Shown here: piece after piece, positions 1 to 8,088 of the stretch
How the letters are laid out: the number at the start of each line of letters is the position of its first letter
How positions within the stretch are numbered: position 1 is the first letter of the stretch
Assembly: GCA_900539095.1 (NCBI GenBank)
Contig: UQAR01000036.1
Location: 1 to 21,709, forward strand
From: an uncultured Ruminococcus sp.
Lineage (GTDB): Bacteria > Bacillota > Clostridia > Oscillospirales > Ruminococcaceae
DNA: 21,709 bases
Direction of reading: 5' to 3'
Made by a program: the position numbers and the translations under genes
The notes under the pieces: generated by a model
What the model saw: the letters and a program-made list of their open reading frames with translations, nothing else
The model's database searches: none
What the model was told of the DNA's origin: nothing

Positions 1-43
1 CATAGCCTGTCACCACTGTAGTCAGCAGTTTGGACTATGCTAA
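1..43 (+). CDS. C-terminal fragment of an upstream Cys-motif protein (partial)
   Basis: Only the last 13 codons are in the window. Read from base 2, the frame is open and ends at TAA 41-43, giving the tail IACHHCSQQFGLC. The CHHC pair followed by a final Cys looks like half of a zinc-ribbon motif, and the next gene also ends in a zinc ribbon. The stop lies 24 bp before the next ATG, which has a good ribosome binding site, so the two would be co-transcribed. The other two forward frames meet stops at 3-5 and 19-21. With so few residues, both the family and the reality of the gene are inference. Confidence 0.35.
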   Translation, partial: IACHHCSQQFGLC

Positions 44-67
44 TATCATACCAAAGGGGAGAGATAA

Positions 68-1054
68 ATGCCACATTCATCAGGGGGAGGCTCTCACGGA
101 GGAGGGTCGCATGGCGGGTCACATCACAGCAGCCATTCACACGGCGGTTCAGGCGGCAGCTCACGCCATACAAGAAGTACATATTTCCCAGGGGCAAGCA
201 GATATGTCTATTATCATCACCATAGACCCGTCTACGTCTATGCAGATTATGATATAACCGCAAAAAGAAGTCCCTTTAGATTTCTTATACTGCTTTTCTA
301 TCTGCCATTTATAATAGCATTTTTCCCAATGTTCTCGCAGGCTTATCACCACCCGCATAAGCTTGCACAGGATTATGATTATAGAATAATAATAGAGGAT
401 AAAGCAAACGTCCTCGATAATACCGCAGAGCTTAGAAACTCGCTGGTGAGTTTTTATAATCGCACAGGAATATCCCCTGCGGTCATAACAGTGAACAATT
501 CCGATTGGCAGGAGCACTATTCAAGCCTTGAAAACTATGCCTATGACCTCTATGTGAACCACTTTGAGGACGAGAGCCATTGGCTCATTGTCTATTCCAC
601 ACCGAATTCTTTTCAGAATGACGGCTTTGAGGATTGGTATTGGGAGGGTATGCAGGGCGATAATACCGATGGCATACTTACAACGTCAGTCACCAATAAA
701 TTTAATGATGAAATGCAGAGGGATCTCACCGCAAGAACACGCTATACAGTTTCCTCTGCCATAAGCACATCTTTTGACTTGATAACACCGACCGTAATGA
801 AAACAACGATACGCTGGGATCTGATGTTCTTCGCTGTGGTCATCGTTGCGTTCATATGCCTGCACGCCTGCCTTATGCTTGGTATCAATCCAAAGGCAAG
901 AAAATATGCCAAGGCACAGCGTTGCCCTGACACCGCACAAGAAGTCGCCTGCGAATATTGCGGCTATACCTACGTCACAGGCACTTGCACCCAGTGCCCA
1001 CATTGCGGAGCACCCGTTCCCCCACAGGAGCAGTCCACTTCCCCGAACGTTTAG
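68..1054 (+). CDS. Membrane protein with His/Gly/Ser-rich N-terminus, TPM-like domain and C-terminal zinc ribbon
   Basis: This 328-residue protein has no function I can name. Residues 1-60 are dominated by His, Gly and Ser, with 11 histidines. A hydrophobic segment follows at about 70-90 and a second at about 251-272. The loop between them (about 100-245) has a DKANVLD start and an alternating Tyr/Glu-rich region that recall the TPM (YgcG/Psb32) fold, but the match is weak. After TM2 there is a basic stretch and a zinc ribbon with Cys295-x2-Cys298 and Cys310-x2-Cys313, plus Cys307. Basic residues before TM1 and after TM2 predict both metal-binding ends inside the cell and the TPM-like loop outside. 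The start is chosen from AAAGGGGA upstream of ATG 68. The upstream fragment also carries a CxxC motif, so a two-gene unit is likely. Confidence 0.7.
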   Translation: MPHSSGGGSHGGGSHGGSHHSSHSHGGSGGSSRHTRSTYFPGASRYVYYHHHRPVYVYADYDITAKRSPFRFLILLFYLPFIIAFFPMFSQAYHHPHKLAQDYDYRIIIEDKANVLDNTAELRNSLVSFYNRTGISPAVITVNNSDWQEHYSSLENYAYDLYVNHFEDESHWLIVYSTPNSFQNDGFEDWYWEGMQGDNTDGILTTSVTNKFNDEMQRDLTARTRYTVSSAISTSFDLITPTVMKTTIRWDLMFFAVVIVAFICLHACLMLGINPKARKYAKAQRCPDTAQEVACEYCGYTYVTGTCTQCPHCGAPVPPQEQSTSPNV

Positions 1055-1081
1055 ATATAACGTTCACTGCTATATCGACAT

Positions 1082-1120
1082 AAAAACCGCCTGAGAGTGA
1101 TAAACCCTCAGGCGGCTTTC
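1082..1120. terminator. Bidirectional intrinsic terminator between convergent genes
   Basis: A 9-bp stem, CCGCCTGAG at 1087-1095 pairing with CTCAGGCGG at 1107-1115, is followed by CTTTC on the plus strand. On the minus strand it is followed by a T-run, from the five A bases at 1082-1086. It can end both the gene at 68-1054 and the convergent deacetylase gene. Confidence 0.85.
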
Positions 1121-1135
1121 TTATGTCAGTATCTA

Positions 1136-1936
1136 TCAGCCGTACATCTCAGTCTGTTCAGCATAGCTGTAAATTATCTCAGAGTTCGGGTCAATGGCAA
1201 CCCCTTTTGCATGGAAAAGCTCTGTTATGGTGACAAATTCATAGCCCTGTTCTTTCAGTGCAGGGATTATCTTGTCAAGAGCGGCAACAGTCTGAACGTT
1301 TCCGTTCATGTCATGAAGAAGAATGATGCCGCCGTCCTTAGCCTGAGCAAGCACCTTTTCCACACGCTCTTCAACACCAACCTCGTTGTTGTAGTCCTCA
1401 GCACCATATCCGCATATGAACGGCATATCCACAGCGTCAAACATGGTCTGATTTACCGCAATATACGGCGGACGGAAAAACTGTGGACGTTCTCCCACAG
1501 CCTCTTCCACCTTGTCGGAAGTGTAGTCTATCTCCGCCTTTATCTCCTCGGCAGTCATTTTCGTCATGTCAGGGTGGCTCTGAGAGTGGTTTTCAATGTC
1601 ACAGCCCATGTTGTAAGCACGTTTCATGACCTCCGCACTTTCCTCTGTCACGTTGTTTCCAATAACAAAGAACGACGCCACAATGCCGTGCTCCTCAAGC
1701 TTGTCAAGCACAAGGGGAGTGGTATCCGTGTTCGGACCGTCGTCAAATGTCAGAGCAATGACCTTGCCGTAATCCGACTTGTCACGCATTACCCTACGCT
1801 GAGCCTGCGAACTGCTGTCCTCAGACTTTGACGAGCTTTTTTTCTCCGAACTGTCATTTTCAGCACCGCAGCCTACGCCCATAGCAAGACTGAACGCCAC
1901 CGCACCCATAAGTATAGTTTTAAGCACCTTTTTCAT
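1136..1936 (-). CDS. Polysaccharide deacetylase (NodB domain) lipoprotein
   Basis: This 266-residue exported protein of the carbohydrate esterase 4 family removes acetyl groups from polysaccharides such as peptidoglycan or chitin-like glycans. The N-terminus MKKVLKTILM and hydrophobic core run to Cys23, a plausible lipobox Cys, followed by a Ser/Lys/Glu linker to about residue 55. The NodB core carries TFDDGP (63-68), the metal-binding His117-x3-His121, RPPY (155-158) and LLHD (206-209), so all the main motifs are present. I use ATG 1936 rather than the longer reading frame from 2023 because AAGGAG lies just upstream and a promoter at 1967-1995 lies between the two starts. The true substrate cannot be read from the sequence. 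Confidence 0.9.
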   Translation of the reverse strand: MKKVLKTILMGAVAFSLAMGVGCGAENDSSEKKSSSKSEDSSSQAQRRVMRDKSDYGKVIALTFDDGPNTDTTPLVLDKLEEHGIVASFFVIGNNVTEESAEVMKRAYNMGCDIENHSQSHPDMTKMTAEEIKAEIDYTSDKVEEAVGERPQFFRPPYIAVNQTMFDAVDMPFICGYGAEDYNNEVGVEERVEKVLAQAKDGGIILLHDMNGNVQTVAALDKIIPALKEQGYEFVTITELFHAKGVAIDPNSEIIYSYAEQTEMYG

Positions 1937-1966
1937 AAGATTTTCTCCTTTGTTTTTATTATCTAT

Positions 1967-1995
1967 ATGATAGCATATTCCCCCATGATTTTCAA
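1967..1995 (-). promoter_or_regulatory. Sigma-A type promoter for the polysaccharide deacetylase gene
   Basis: On the minus strand, TTGAAA (1990-1995) and TATCAT (1967-1972) are separated by 17 nt. The transcript would start near 1960, a short distance upstream of the ribosome binding site and ATG 1936. This fixes the start choice for that gene. Confidence 0.6.
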
Positions 1996-2023
1996 TAGCC
2001 TTTTTCAGCTTGACCCTGTGCAT

Positions 2024-2050
2024 AAAAAACGAGCGGTACCAGACCGCCCG
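2024..2050 (-). terminator. Intrinsic terminator of the PAP2 phosphatase gene
   Basis: On the minus strand an 8-bp stem (one G-T pair) at 2030-2050 with a 5-nt loop is followed directly by six T bases (A 2024-2029 on the plus strand). It lies 11 bp beyond the stop codon. Confidence 0.85.
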
Positions 2051-2061
2051 TCAAAACTCTG

Positions 2062-2616
2062 TTATTGTTCGGAACGTTTCTTGCCCTTAAAGCATTTTCT
2101 GTATATCGTTACCGTTATAACAGCGTATAAAGTTCCCGTGAGTATCCCTGCGATAACGTCGCTTGGATAATGTACTCCCACATATAGCCTTGACAGTGCA
2201 ATAAGCGTCGCCGCTATCAAAGCAGGCACACCGTATTTTTTCGGCATCTCCATGAACATTACCACCGCCACCGCAAATGACGCCCCCGAATGTCCCGACG
2301 GGAACGAGTAGTCCGATTGTGCCCCTATTATCCTGTTAAGCCCCTCGACCACCTCGTAAGGTCTTGTTCTGGCAATAATGTTTTTGAGAATGATGTTGTT
2401 TATAAGAAAAGTCGCCGCCAGCGAGCATGAGCACACAAGTCCCGTCGTCCTCGTCTTTTTCAGAATCAGCAGCAAAACGCATATGCCTATCCATAACGCA
2501 CCGCCGTTTGCAAGATATGTGATGAACTTCATTATAGGGTCAAGCCACCCTGCACGCAAGTTGTCCTGTATCCATAACAGTATGTCGCCGTCTAGTTTAA
2601 GTAAGGTGTCTATCAT
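2062..2616 (-). CDS. PAP2-family membrane phosphatase
   Basis: This 184-residue polytopic membrane protein has the complete phosphatidic acid phosphatase type 2 signature: Lys78 to Arg85-Pro86, Pro106-Ser-Gly-His109, and Ser142-Arg143-x5-His149-x3-Asp153. The conserved His residues carry out phosphate transfer on lipid phosphates or pyrophosphates. In Firmicutes, members include undecaprenyl-diphosphate phosphatases (BcrC type) and PgpB-like enzymes. Which one this is cannot be decided, though the neighbouring envelope gene fits a cell-wall role. ATG 2616 is preferred over an ATG five codons upstream, because AGGAGG lies four bases before it and the upstream one has no ribosome binding site. 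The gene has its own terminator at 2024-2050. Confidence 0.9.
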   Translation of the reverse strand: MIDTLLKLDGDILLWIQDNLRAGWLDPIMKFITYLANGGALWIGICVLLLILKKTRTTGLVCSCSLAATFLINNIILKNIIARTRPYEVVEGLNRIIGAQSDYSFPSGHSGASFAVAVVMFMEMPKKYGVPALIAATLIALSRLYVGVHYPSDVIAGILTGTLYAVITVTIYRKCFKGKKRSEQ

Positions 2617-2671
2617 TTGTCCTCCTGCCATTTATGTAAATCTATCCCTTGAATATATTTACATTAAAACT

Positions 2672-2699
2672 GACAAGCCCGTCAAAAAACGAGCTTGTC
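2672..2699 (-). terminator. Possible terminator downstream of glgP
   Basis: An 11-bp stem with one mismatch (2672-2682 with 2689-2699) closes an A-rich loop. On the minus strand it is followed by AGTTTTAA, a weak T-tract. It lies about 180 bp past the glgP stop and before the PAP2 gene, so it may end the glgP transcript. On the plus strand CTTTGTTT follows. No other strong signal is seen in 2617-2877. Confidence 0.4.
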
Positions 2700-2831
2700 C
2701 TTTGTTTATAAGTTTATTCGTTCACATTTAAGCAACCTTTAATTATGATAAGTTCATTTTTAGAACCAAAAGTCTTAATTTTCTTTGCACCACATAAAAC
2801 AAATTAAACATTGCTCAATTAATAATTTCCA

Positions 2832-2854
2832 GTAGAGGCGACCTTAGGTCACCC
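2832..2854. repeat. Palindromic repeat R1 (degenerate copy)
   Basis: GTAGAGGCGACCTTAGGTCA followed by CCCG is a decayed copy of the GTAGGGGCGACC...GGTCGCCC palindrome seen at 5555-5581. It lies 24 bp beyond the glgP stop. It is one of seven related copies in the window, all intergenic. Confidence 0.7.
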
Positions 2855-2877
2855 GCCATTGAAATAATTGGTGTTTA

Positions 2878-5259
2878 TCAAAGCTTAACAGGCTCTATCT
2901 TCCAGATGTTCTCAGCATAATCCTTGATAGTTCTGTCAGAAGAGAACTTGCCGGCATTAGCAATGTTGAGCCAGCATTTCTTAGCGAAAGCAAGCTTGTC
3001 CTTGTAGTCAGCGTTGACCTTTAGCTTAGCCTGAACATAGCTTTCAAGGTCGCCCAGAACGTAATAGTGGTCAGGAACGTGCCAGCTTGCACCGTCAGTG
3101 AGAGCCTTGTAAAGCTCCTTAAAGCTGCCCTCCTCGTTTGAAGGCACGCCGCCGTCTGAAAGGCTGCCGTCAATAAGCTTGTCAAGCACACGCTTTATCT
3201 TGTCGTTTGAGAAAAGTATCTCCCTAGGGTCATATTCCGGCATTATCTTAGCAAGCTCTTCCACTCTCGCACCGAAAATGTAGTTGTTCTCCTCGCCTGC
3301 CTCCTGAACTATCTCCACGTTAGCACCGTCATAAGTTCCCAGTGTGACCGCACCGTTGAGCATAAGTTTCATGTTGCCAGTGCCGCTCGCCTCAGTGCCT
3401 GCCGTAGATATCTGCTCAGAAACATCAGCCGCAGTAACAAGCTTTTCCGCATAAGAAACGTTGTAGTTCTGAACGAAAACCACCTTGATGAGATCCTTTG
3501 TGTCAGGGTCAGAGTTCACAAGCTTGCCTATCTCGCCGATAAGCTTGATGATAGCCTTAGCCCTCCTGTATCCCGGAGCAGATTTTGCACCGAAAATAAA
3601 TGTCGTCGGCGTGAAGTCCTTTATAGAACCGTCCTTTATGCCGTAGTAAATATACAGTATAGACAAAGCGTTCAGGAACTGCCTCTTGTATTCGTGCAAA
3701 CGCTTTATCTGAATGTCGAAAATAGTGTTCGGGTCGATGTCAACGCCGTCATGCTCTTTTACAAACGCAGCAAGACGGTTCTTCTGAGCCTCCTTAACAG
3801 CCATGAACTCGTTGAGCACAGCCTCATCGTCAGCATATTTTTCAAGCTTTTTAAGCTCGTCCAGGTCCTTCACCCAGTCCGCATTGCCTAAAAGCTTTGT
3901 GATAAGAGCCGAAAGCTCAGGGTTGCAAAGTGCCAGCCAGCGTCTTTGAGTGATGCCGTTTGTCTTGTTCTGGAATCTCTCAGGATAAAGCTCATACCAG
4001 TCCTTGAGAGCGTCCTTTTTCAGTATCTCCGTGTGGATAGCCGCAACGCCGTTTATATAGCTTGAAACGTAAATTGCCATAAACGCCATTTTCACCATGC
4101 AGTCGCCAACAGGGGAGAGCTTTGAAATATATTCTCTGTCCTTTTTGAGGGCGTACATATCCTTGATAAAACGCTCGTTTATCATAAGAATGTAAGTGTA
4201 GACCTCAGGCACTACCTTTTCCACAAGGCGGCAGTCCCACTTTTCAAGAGCCTCAGCCATGATAGTGTGGTTTGTGTAGTTAAAGACCTTGTGAGCGATC
4301 TCAAAAGCCTTGTCAAAGTCATATCCGTGTTCAGCACAAAGCTGTCTTATAAGCTCAGGCACAGCGATAACAGGGTGAGTGTCATTGAGCTGTATAGTGA
4401 TAAAGTCGCCAAGGTTGTCAAGCGTGCCGAACTTAGCCAAATGCTTTTTGATGATGTCCGTCACAGATGCAGAGGAGAAGAAATATTCCTGCTTGAGCCT
4501 GAGTATCTTGCCCTCTTCGCAGTTATCGTTAGGGTAAAGCACCTTAGAAATGTTCTCAGCGTCATTTTTAGCCTTTACCGCACCGCCATAGTTTCCGCAG
4601 TCGAACTGAGCGAAGTCGAAATCCTCCACGCTCTCAGCCTGCCAAAGTCTTAGTGTGCCCACATTTTTAGTACCAAAGCCGATAACAGGCATATCATAAG
4701 GCACAGCGTAAACAGTCTGATCGCCGTATTTAACGATTACCTTGTCATTTTCGCATCTCTTAGACCAAGGGTCGCCGTACTTTGTCCAGTTGTCAGCCTC
4801 TTCCTTCTGGAAACCGTCAACTATCTTCTGCTTGAAAAGACCGTACTTGTATCTTATGCCGTAGCCGTCCAAAGGCAGGTCATGAGCGGCAGCGGAATCG
4901 AGGAAACAAGCCGCCAGTCTGCCAAGACCGCCGTTACCGAGAGCAGCGTCCTCTATCTCTTCAAGGTCGTTAAGACTCCTGCCGTGAGCCTTCAAAAGCT
5001 CGTCCACCTCATCGGTGATACCAAGGCAAAGGAGGTTGTTGTAAACGGCTCTTCCCATAAGGAACTCCATAGAGAGGTAGCAAGCCCTGCGGCTGTCAAG
5101 GTGAGCCTTTCTGCTGTTCTCCCAATCTCCGTCGATAAGCTCCATAACAGTAGCCGACAGGCTTTCATGGAGCTGCCAAGGCAGGGCGTTTTCAACGTCC
5201 GCACCGAATTTCTTTTTCAGATCTTTGCTAAGTTCGCTGTAAAACAGTTCTTTGTTCAT
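2878..5259 (-). CDS. glgP: Glycogen/maltodextrin phosphorylase (GT35)
   Basis: This 793-residue cytoplasmic enzyme releases glucose-1-phosphate from the non-reducing ends of alpha-1,4-glucans using phosphate and pyridoxal phosphate. The whole family pattern is present: an N-terminal SRRACYLSMEFLMGR region, the NGGLGRLAACFLDS motif, the IQLNDTHP motif, the KTNGITQRRWL segment, and the cofactor site EASGTGNMKL with the pyridoxal-phosphate Lys at 631. Length matches full bacterial enzymes, with no truncation. AAAGGA precedes ATG 5259. Upstream on the same strand lies malQ, which supplies longer linear glucans, so the two form a glycogen/starch breakdown module. I saw no clear promoter immediately upstream. 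Repeats occupy most of the 418-bp gap, so read-through from malQ is possible but unproven. Confidence 0.96.
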   Translation of the reverse strand: MNKELFYSELSKDLKKKFGADVENALPWQLHESLSATVMELIDGDWENSRKAHLDSRRACYLSMEFLMGRAVYNNLLCLGITDEVDELLKAHGRSLNDLEEIEDAALGNGGLGRLAACFLDSAAAHDLPLDGYGIRYKYGLFKQKIVDGFQKEEADNWTKYGDPWSKRCENDKVIVKYGDQTVYAVPYDMPVIGFGTKNVGTLRLWQAESVEDFDFAQFDCGNYGGAVKAKNDAENISKVLYPNDNCEEGKILRLKQEYFFSSASVTDIIKKHLAKFGTLDNLGDFITIQLNDTHPVIAVPELIRQLCAEHGYDFDKAFEIAHKVFNYTNHTIMAEALEKWDCRLVEKVVPEVYTYILMINERFIKDMYALKKDREYISKLSPVGDCMVKMAFMAIYVSSYINGVAAIHTEILKKDALKDWYELYPERFQNKTNGITQRRWLALCNPELSALITKLLGNADWVKDLDELKKLEKYADDEAVLNEFMAVKEAQKNRLAAFVKEHDGVDIDPNTIFDIQIKRLHEYKRQFLNALSILYIYYGIKDGSIKDFTPTTFIFGAKSAPGYRRAKAIIKLIGEIGKLVNSDPDTKDLIKVVFVQNYNVSYAEKLVTAADVSEQISTAGTEASGTGNMKLMLNGAVTLGTYDGANVEIVQEAGEENNYIFGARVEELAKIMPEYDPREILFSNDKIKRVLDKLIDGSLSDGGVPSNEEGSFKELYKALTDGASWHVPDHYYVLGDLESYVQAKLKVNADYKDKLAFAKKCWLNIANAGKFSSDRTIKDYAENIWKIEPVKL

Positions 5260-5332
5260 TGGTTTTTATCCTTTCTGATATTTTATGTATTCTATTGTAT
5301 TTTGTACTTTGTTATTATCCGCATAACGTATG

Positions 5333-5356
5333 GTAGGGGCGAACATCGTTCGCCCG
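5333..5356. repeat. Palindromic repeat R2
   Basis: GTAGGGGCGAACATCGTTCG followed by CCCG. The arms GGGCGAAC and GTTCGCCC pair across ATC. It belongs to the same family as the copies at 8239-8262, 11476-11497 and 19993-20016. Confidence 0.85.
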
Positions 5357-5417
5357 TCGAAGGAACAAGCAACGATACAACATGGCTCAATAACCATAAA
5401 AATTTTCCCACCGCACC

Positions 5418-5444
5418 GTAGGGGACGACGCCCTCGGCGTCCCG
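5418..5444. repeat. Palindromic repeat R3 (variant arms)
   Basis: It begins with the shared GTAGGGG, but the arms are GGGACGACGCC and GGCGTCCC, a different stem sequence from its neighbours. The shared outer bases with compensated inner changes suggest that the hairpin, not the exact sequence, is what is kept. Confidence 0.7.
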
Positions 5445-5554
5445 CTATTTCTCTCCCGTCGAATTAACTGAGAATATCACAACAATGTCGCTTATCGTTT
5501 GGACGTCACGGCATATAAAATTATCGCAAAATTTTGGTGACCACACAATGTATC

Positions 5555-5631
5555 GTAGGGGCGACCTCAGGTCGCCCCTACATCTTATTCAGGCAAGTTC
5601 TTCCGCCGCAAAATCGCTACGCTCGGTGCTT
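5555..5631 (+). repeat. Composite repeat, copy A: palindrome plus conserved tail (R4)
   Basis: A near-perfect palindrome at 5555-5581 (GTAGGGGCGACC pairing with GGTCGCCCCTAC) is followed by a tail of about 50 bp containing TTATTCAG, CAAGTTCT and AAATCGCTACGCTCGGTG. The same arrangement occurs on the opposite strand at 8189-8262. It ends 47 bp from the malQ stop. No transposase or target-site duplication was recognised. Confidence 0.8.
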
Positions 5632-5677
5632 GTGCACATCTCTGATAAGCTATGCACATTCCTCGTTTATACTTGCT

Positions 5678-7156
5678 CTATCTTCCATAAACCGCTGTTA
5701 TCTTCGCCAATCTCTCCGCCAATCTATCATCAAGCACATCAAAGCTTTCCAATCTCCACTTCCAGTTTGTTCCCACTGTTGACGGTGTATTCATTCTCGC
5801 TTTACTGCCAAGGCAAAGTATATCCTGCATTTGTGCTATAGCCGTATCGCACACGCTCGACCAACAAAGCCTTACCATTGCCCAAGGCACAAACTCATCT
5901 TTCGTCACCCCAAGATAATCCTTGCAATACTCCGCCGTTTTCTCGTCACAGCTCTTTATCCAGCCCAATATCGTTTCGTTATCGTGCGTTCCTGTATAGC
6001 AAATGCTGTTGGTGGTCTTGTAGTTGTGCGGCAGATATCCATTCGTGCTGTCAGAATCAAATCCGAACTCCAGTACCTTCATGCCAGGATATCCGCTTGC
6101 ATTGAGCATTTTTACAACGTGCTTTGTAAGGAATCCCAAGTCCTCTGCAATGATCTGCACGTCCCCAAGCTGCTTTTTAACTTCCTTGAAAAGTTTCATG
6201 TCAGGACCTTTTCTCCACTTGCCCTTTTTGGCGTTTTTAGCACCATACGGTATGCAGTAGTAGCTCTCAAAGCCCCTGAAATGGTCTATCCTGACCACAT
6301 CATAAGTTTCAGCCGCCGCCTTGATACGTCTTATCCACCAGCGGAATTTGTCCCTTGCTATGTATTCCCAGTCATAAAGTGGATTACCCCACAGCTGACC
6401 GTCAGCCGTGAATGCGTCAGGCGGACATCCTGCTACCTCCACAGGCTTTTTCTCCTTGTCAAGGCTGAAATACTGCGGCGTGCTCCATACCTCAACGCTG
6501 TCATACGCCACATAAATAGGTATGTCGCCGATTATCTCGATATCCTTTTCGTTTGCATAAGCCTTTAGTTTTTTCCATTGCTGGGAATATTTATACTGTA
6601 CAAAGCACCAGAAGTCGATATCGTTAGCATATTCTTTTCTCGCATTTTTTATCGCCTTAGGCTTGTACATTTTCAGCGGTTCGTCCCATTCATACCAAGC
6701 CTTGCCCTTGTTTGCAAACTTCAGTGACATAAACAAAGCGTAATCGTATATCCACTCCTTGTTTTCCACCACAAATTTAGAGTATGCCTTTTCAGGCTTT
6801 TTGCGAAAACGCTTGTGAGCCGTCCTCAGCACCTTGAAAATTATCTCGTATATCCTGCCGTAGTCAACAGACCCCTTGTCATCGCCCCAGTCGATATCCT
6901 TGTATTCCGCAGGCTTTAGATATCCCTCAGCCTCCAGCGTTTCAAGATCTATAAAATATGGATTGCCTGCGTGAACAGAAAAGCTCTGATATGGCGAGTC
7001 GCCATAGCTTGTAGGAGAAATCGGCAGTATCTGCCAGCATTTCTGATGAGCTTTTTCAAGGAAATCCACAAAAGCATAAGCCTCTTTTCCAAGTTTGCCG
7101 ATACCGTAATCGTTAGGCAAAGAAGAAATATGCATCAAAATACCCGATCTACGCAT
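5678..7156 (-). CDS. malQ: 4-alpha-glucanotransferase (amylomaltase, GH77)
   Basis: This 492-residue cytoplasmic enzyme moves alpha-1,4-glucan segments between chains and releases glucose, building longer maltodextrins for the phosphorylase. The N-terminus has the family opening RRSGILMHISSLP. Catalytic residues are visible as Asp291 in RIDHFRG (nucleophile), Glu338 in IIAEDLG (acid/base) and Asp392 in THDNET (transition-state stabiliser), at almost the same numbers as in the Thermus enzyme. Length is normal for a Firmicute MalQ. AAAGGAG precedes ATG 7156, and a good promoter lies at 7229-7257, giving a leader of about 65 nt. glgP follows on the same strand after a repeat-filled gap. Confidence 0.96.
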   Translation of the reverse strand: MRRSGILMHISSLPNDYGIGKLGKEAYAFVDFLEKAHQKCWQILPISPTSYGDSPYQSFSVHAGNPYFIDLETLEAEGYLKPAEYKDIDWGDDKGSVDYGRIYEIIFKVLRTAHKRFRKKPEKAYSKFVVENKEWIYDYALFMSLKFANKGKAWYEWDEPLKMYKPKAIKNARKEYANDIDFWCFVQYKYSQQWKKLKAYANEKDIEIIGDIPIYVAYDSVEVWSTPQYFSLDKEKKPVEVAGCPPDAFTADGQLWGNPLYDWEYIARDKFRWWIRRIKAAAETYDVVRIDHFRGFESYYCIPYGAKNAKKGKWRKGPDMKLFKEVKKQLGDVQIIAEDLGFLTKHVVKMLNASGYPGMKVLEFGFDSDSTNGYLPHNYKTTNSICYTGTHDNETILGWIKSCDEKTAEYCKDYLGVTKDEFVPWAMVRLCWSSVCDTAIAQMQDILCLGSKARMNTPSTVGTNWKWRLESFDVLDDRLAERLAKITAVYGR

Positions 7157-7228
7157 AAAATGCTCCTTTCATGTCAGTGCAGCACCAAAATCATCATCAG
7201 GTGCAGCTGTTTATAAAACACCAGTATA

Positions 7229-7257
7229 ATTATACTACTTTTCAGCCTTTTTTGCAA
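7229..7257 (-). promoter_or_regulatory. Promoter of malQ
   Basis: On the minus strand, TTGCAA (7252-7257) and a perfect TATAAT (7229-7234) are 17 nt apart. Transcription would start near 7222. No clear operator or catabolite-response element was recognised beside it. Confidence 0.75.
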
Positions 7258-7334
7258 TAGAAAAACCGCCATATATTTCATTTTAGAAATATTTTCTCTA
7301 AACAGATCGACATCGTAACAAGCATGATAAAGCA

Positions 7335-7366
7335 CAAAAAATCCCGAGGACGCAAACCCTCGGGAT
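7335..7366 (-). terminator. Intrinsic terminator of the hemolysin III-like gene
   Basis: On the minus strand a perfect 9-bp stem, ATCCCGAGG with CCTCGGGAT (7341-7349 with 7358-7366), closes an 8-nt loop and runs into a T-tract. It begins 6 bp past the stop of the gene at 7373. Confidence 0.9.
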
Positions 7367-7372
7367 AATTCT

Positions 7373-8044
7373 TTATTCATGCGTTATCATCATAAGCACC
7401 GCAAAATAGTGGAAAACACTGCCTGCAATGGTGAATAAATGCCATATTGAGTGAAAATATTTCTTGTTTTTCTTGACGTAAAAAATAACGCCCACCGTGT
7501 AAAAAAGTCCGCCAATAAGAATGAACCATAATGCCAGCGGATAAACCTTTTCTATCATAGGCTTTACTGCAATTATAACTACCCAGCCCATTGCAATATA
7601 GCAAACAACAGACGGCTTGCGGAATTTTTCAAGGTCAATGGAGTTAAGTACAATGCCAAGAACAGCCGCACCCCAAACGATACCGAAAAGCACCCAGCCG
7701 AGAGCACCTCTCAACGGCACAAGAGTGATAGGTGTGTAAGTTCCTGCAATGAGGAAGAAAATGGTGTTGTGATCCATTATCCTGAAGAATTTTTTAGCTT
7801 TAGGGTTTGTGATAGCGTGATAAAGAGTAGACATTGTGTATAGGACAATAAGCGACGCACCGAAAATCGCTGAGCCGACAACGCCCCAAGCGTTAGAGTA
7901 AATGGCAGCGAGAACGATAAGAACGGCAGTACCCGCAATGGAGAGCAAACCGCCAGCACCGTGTGATACGGAGTTGAAGATCTCTTCACCGAGAGTGTAA
8001 CGTTTGGTAATATCCTGAGTATTGATCTGAGAAGACTTGTCCAT
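7373..8044 (-). CDS. Hemolysin III / YqfA-like membrane protein (PAQR superfamily)
   Basis: This 223-residue, seven-helix integral membrane protein belongs to the HlyIII (TIGR01065/YqfA) family. The family pattern is clear: Ser-Val-Ser-His28-Gly, the YHAI box with His76, Asp91-His92-x-TIFFLIAGTYTPI, and a C-terminal HSIWHLF...HYF segment with His198, His202 and His212. In PAQR proteins such residues form a zinc site and suggest hydrolase chemistry. The haemolysin name comes from early work, and a toxin role here is not implied. ATG 8044 follows AAAGGA; a longer frame starting at 8110 begins upstream of the -10 element of the promoter at 8089-8117 and is rejected. It is monocistronic, with its own promoter and terminator. 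Confidence 0.93.
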   Translation of the reverse strand: MDKSSQINTQDITKRYTLGEEIFNSVSHGAGGLLSIAGTAVLIVLAAIYSNAWGVVGSAIFGASLIVLYTMSTLYHAITNPKAKKFFRIMDHNTIFFLIAGTYTPITLVPLRGALGWVLFGIVWGAAVLGIVLNSIDLEKFRKPSVVCYIAMGWVVIIAVKPMIEKVYPLALWFILIGGLFYTVGVIFYVKKNKKYFHSIWHLFTIAGSVFHYFAVLMMITHE

Positions 8045-8088
8045 AGTATCATTTCCTTTCCAATAGGACCGAGATTTTGCGTATAAAT

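Larger units (their letters stand above)
5260..5677. other. Intergenic block between malQ and glgP, filled with palindromic repeats
   Basis: This 418-bp gap has no credible gene. It holds three different palindromes (5333-5356, 5418-5444, 5555-5581), the last with a conserved tail. The reading frames that cross it contain translated repeat sequence and have no ribosome binding site. No strong promoter or T-run terminator was found. Confidence 0.7.

Noticed and set aside
1937..2023. 29-residue N-terminal extension of the deacetylase
   Set aside because: It covers the promoter at 1967-1995 and would bury the lipoprotein signal peptide.
5534..5782. Plus-strand frames in the malQ-glgP gap
   Set aside because: They translate the composite repeat and the antisense of malQ, and have no ribosome binding site.
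7174..7380. 68-residue minus-strand frame near the hemolysin III-like gene
   Set aside because: It begins at the end of that gene and reads through its terminator; no ribosome binding site.
7373..8044. Calling the HlyIII-like protein a virulence toxin
   Set aside because: The family name is historical. The sequence shows only a PAQR-type membrane protein common in harmless bacteria.
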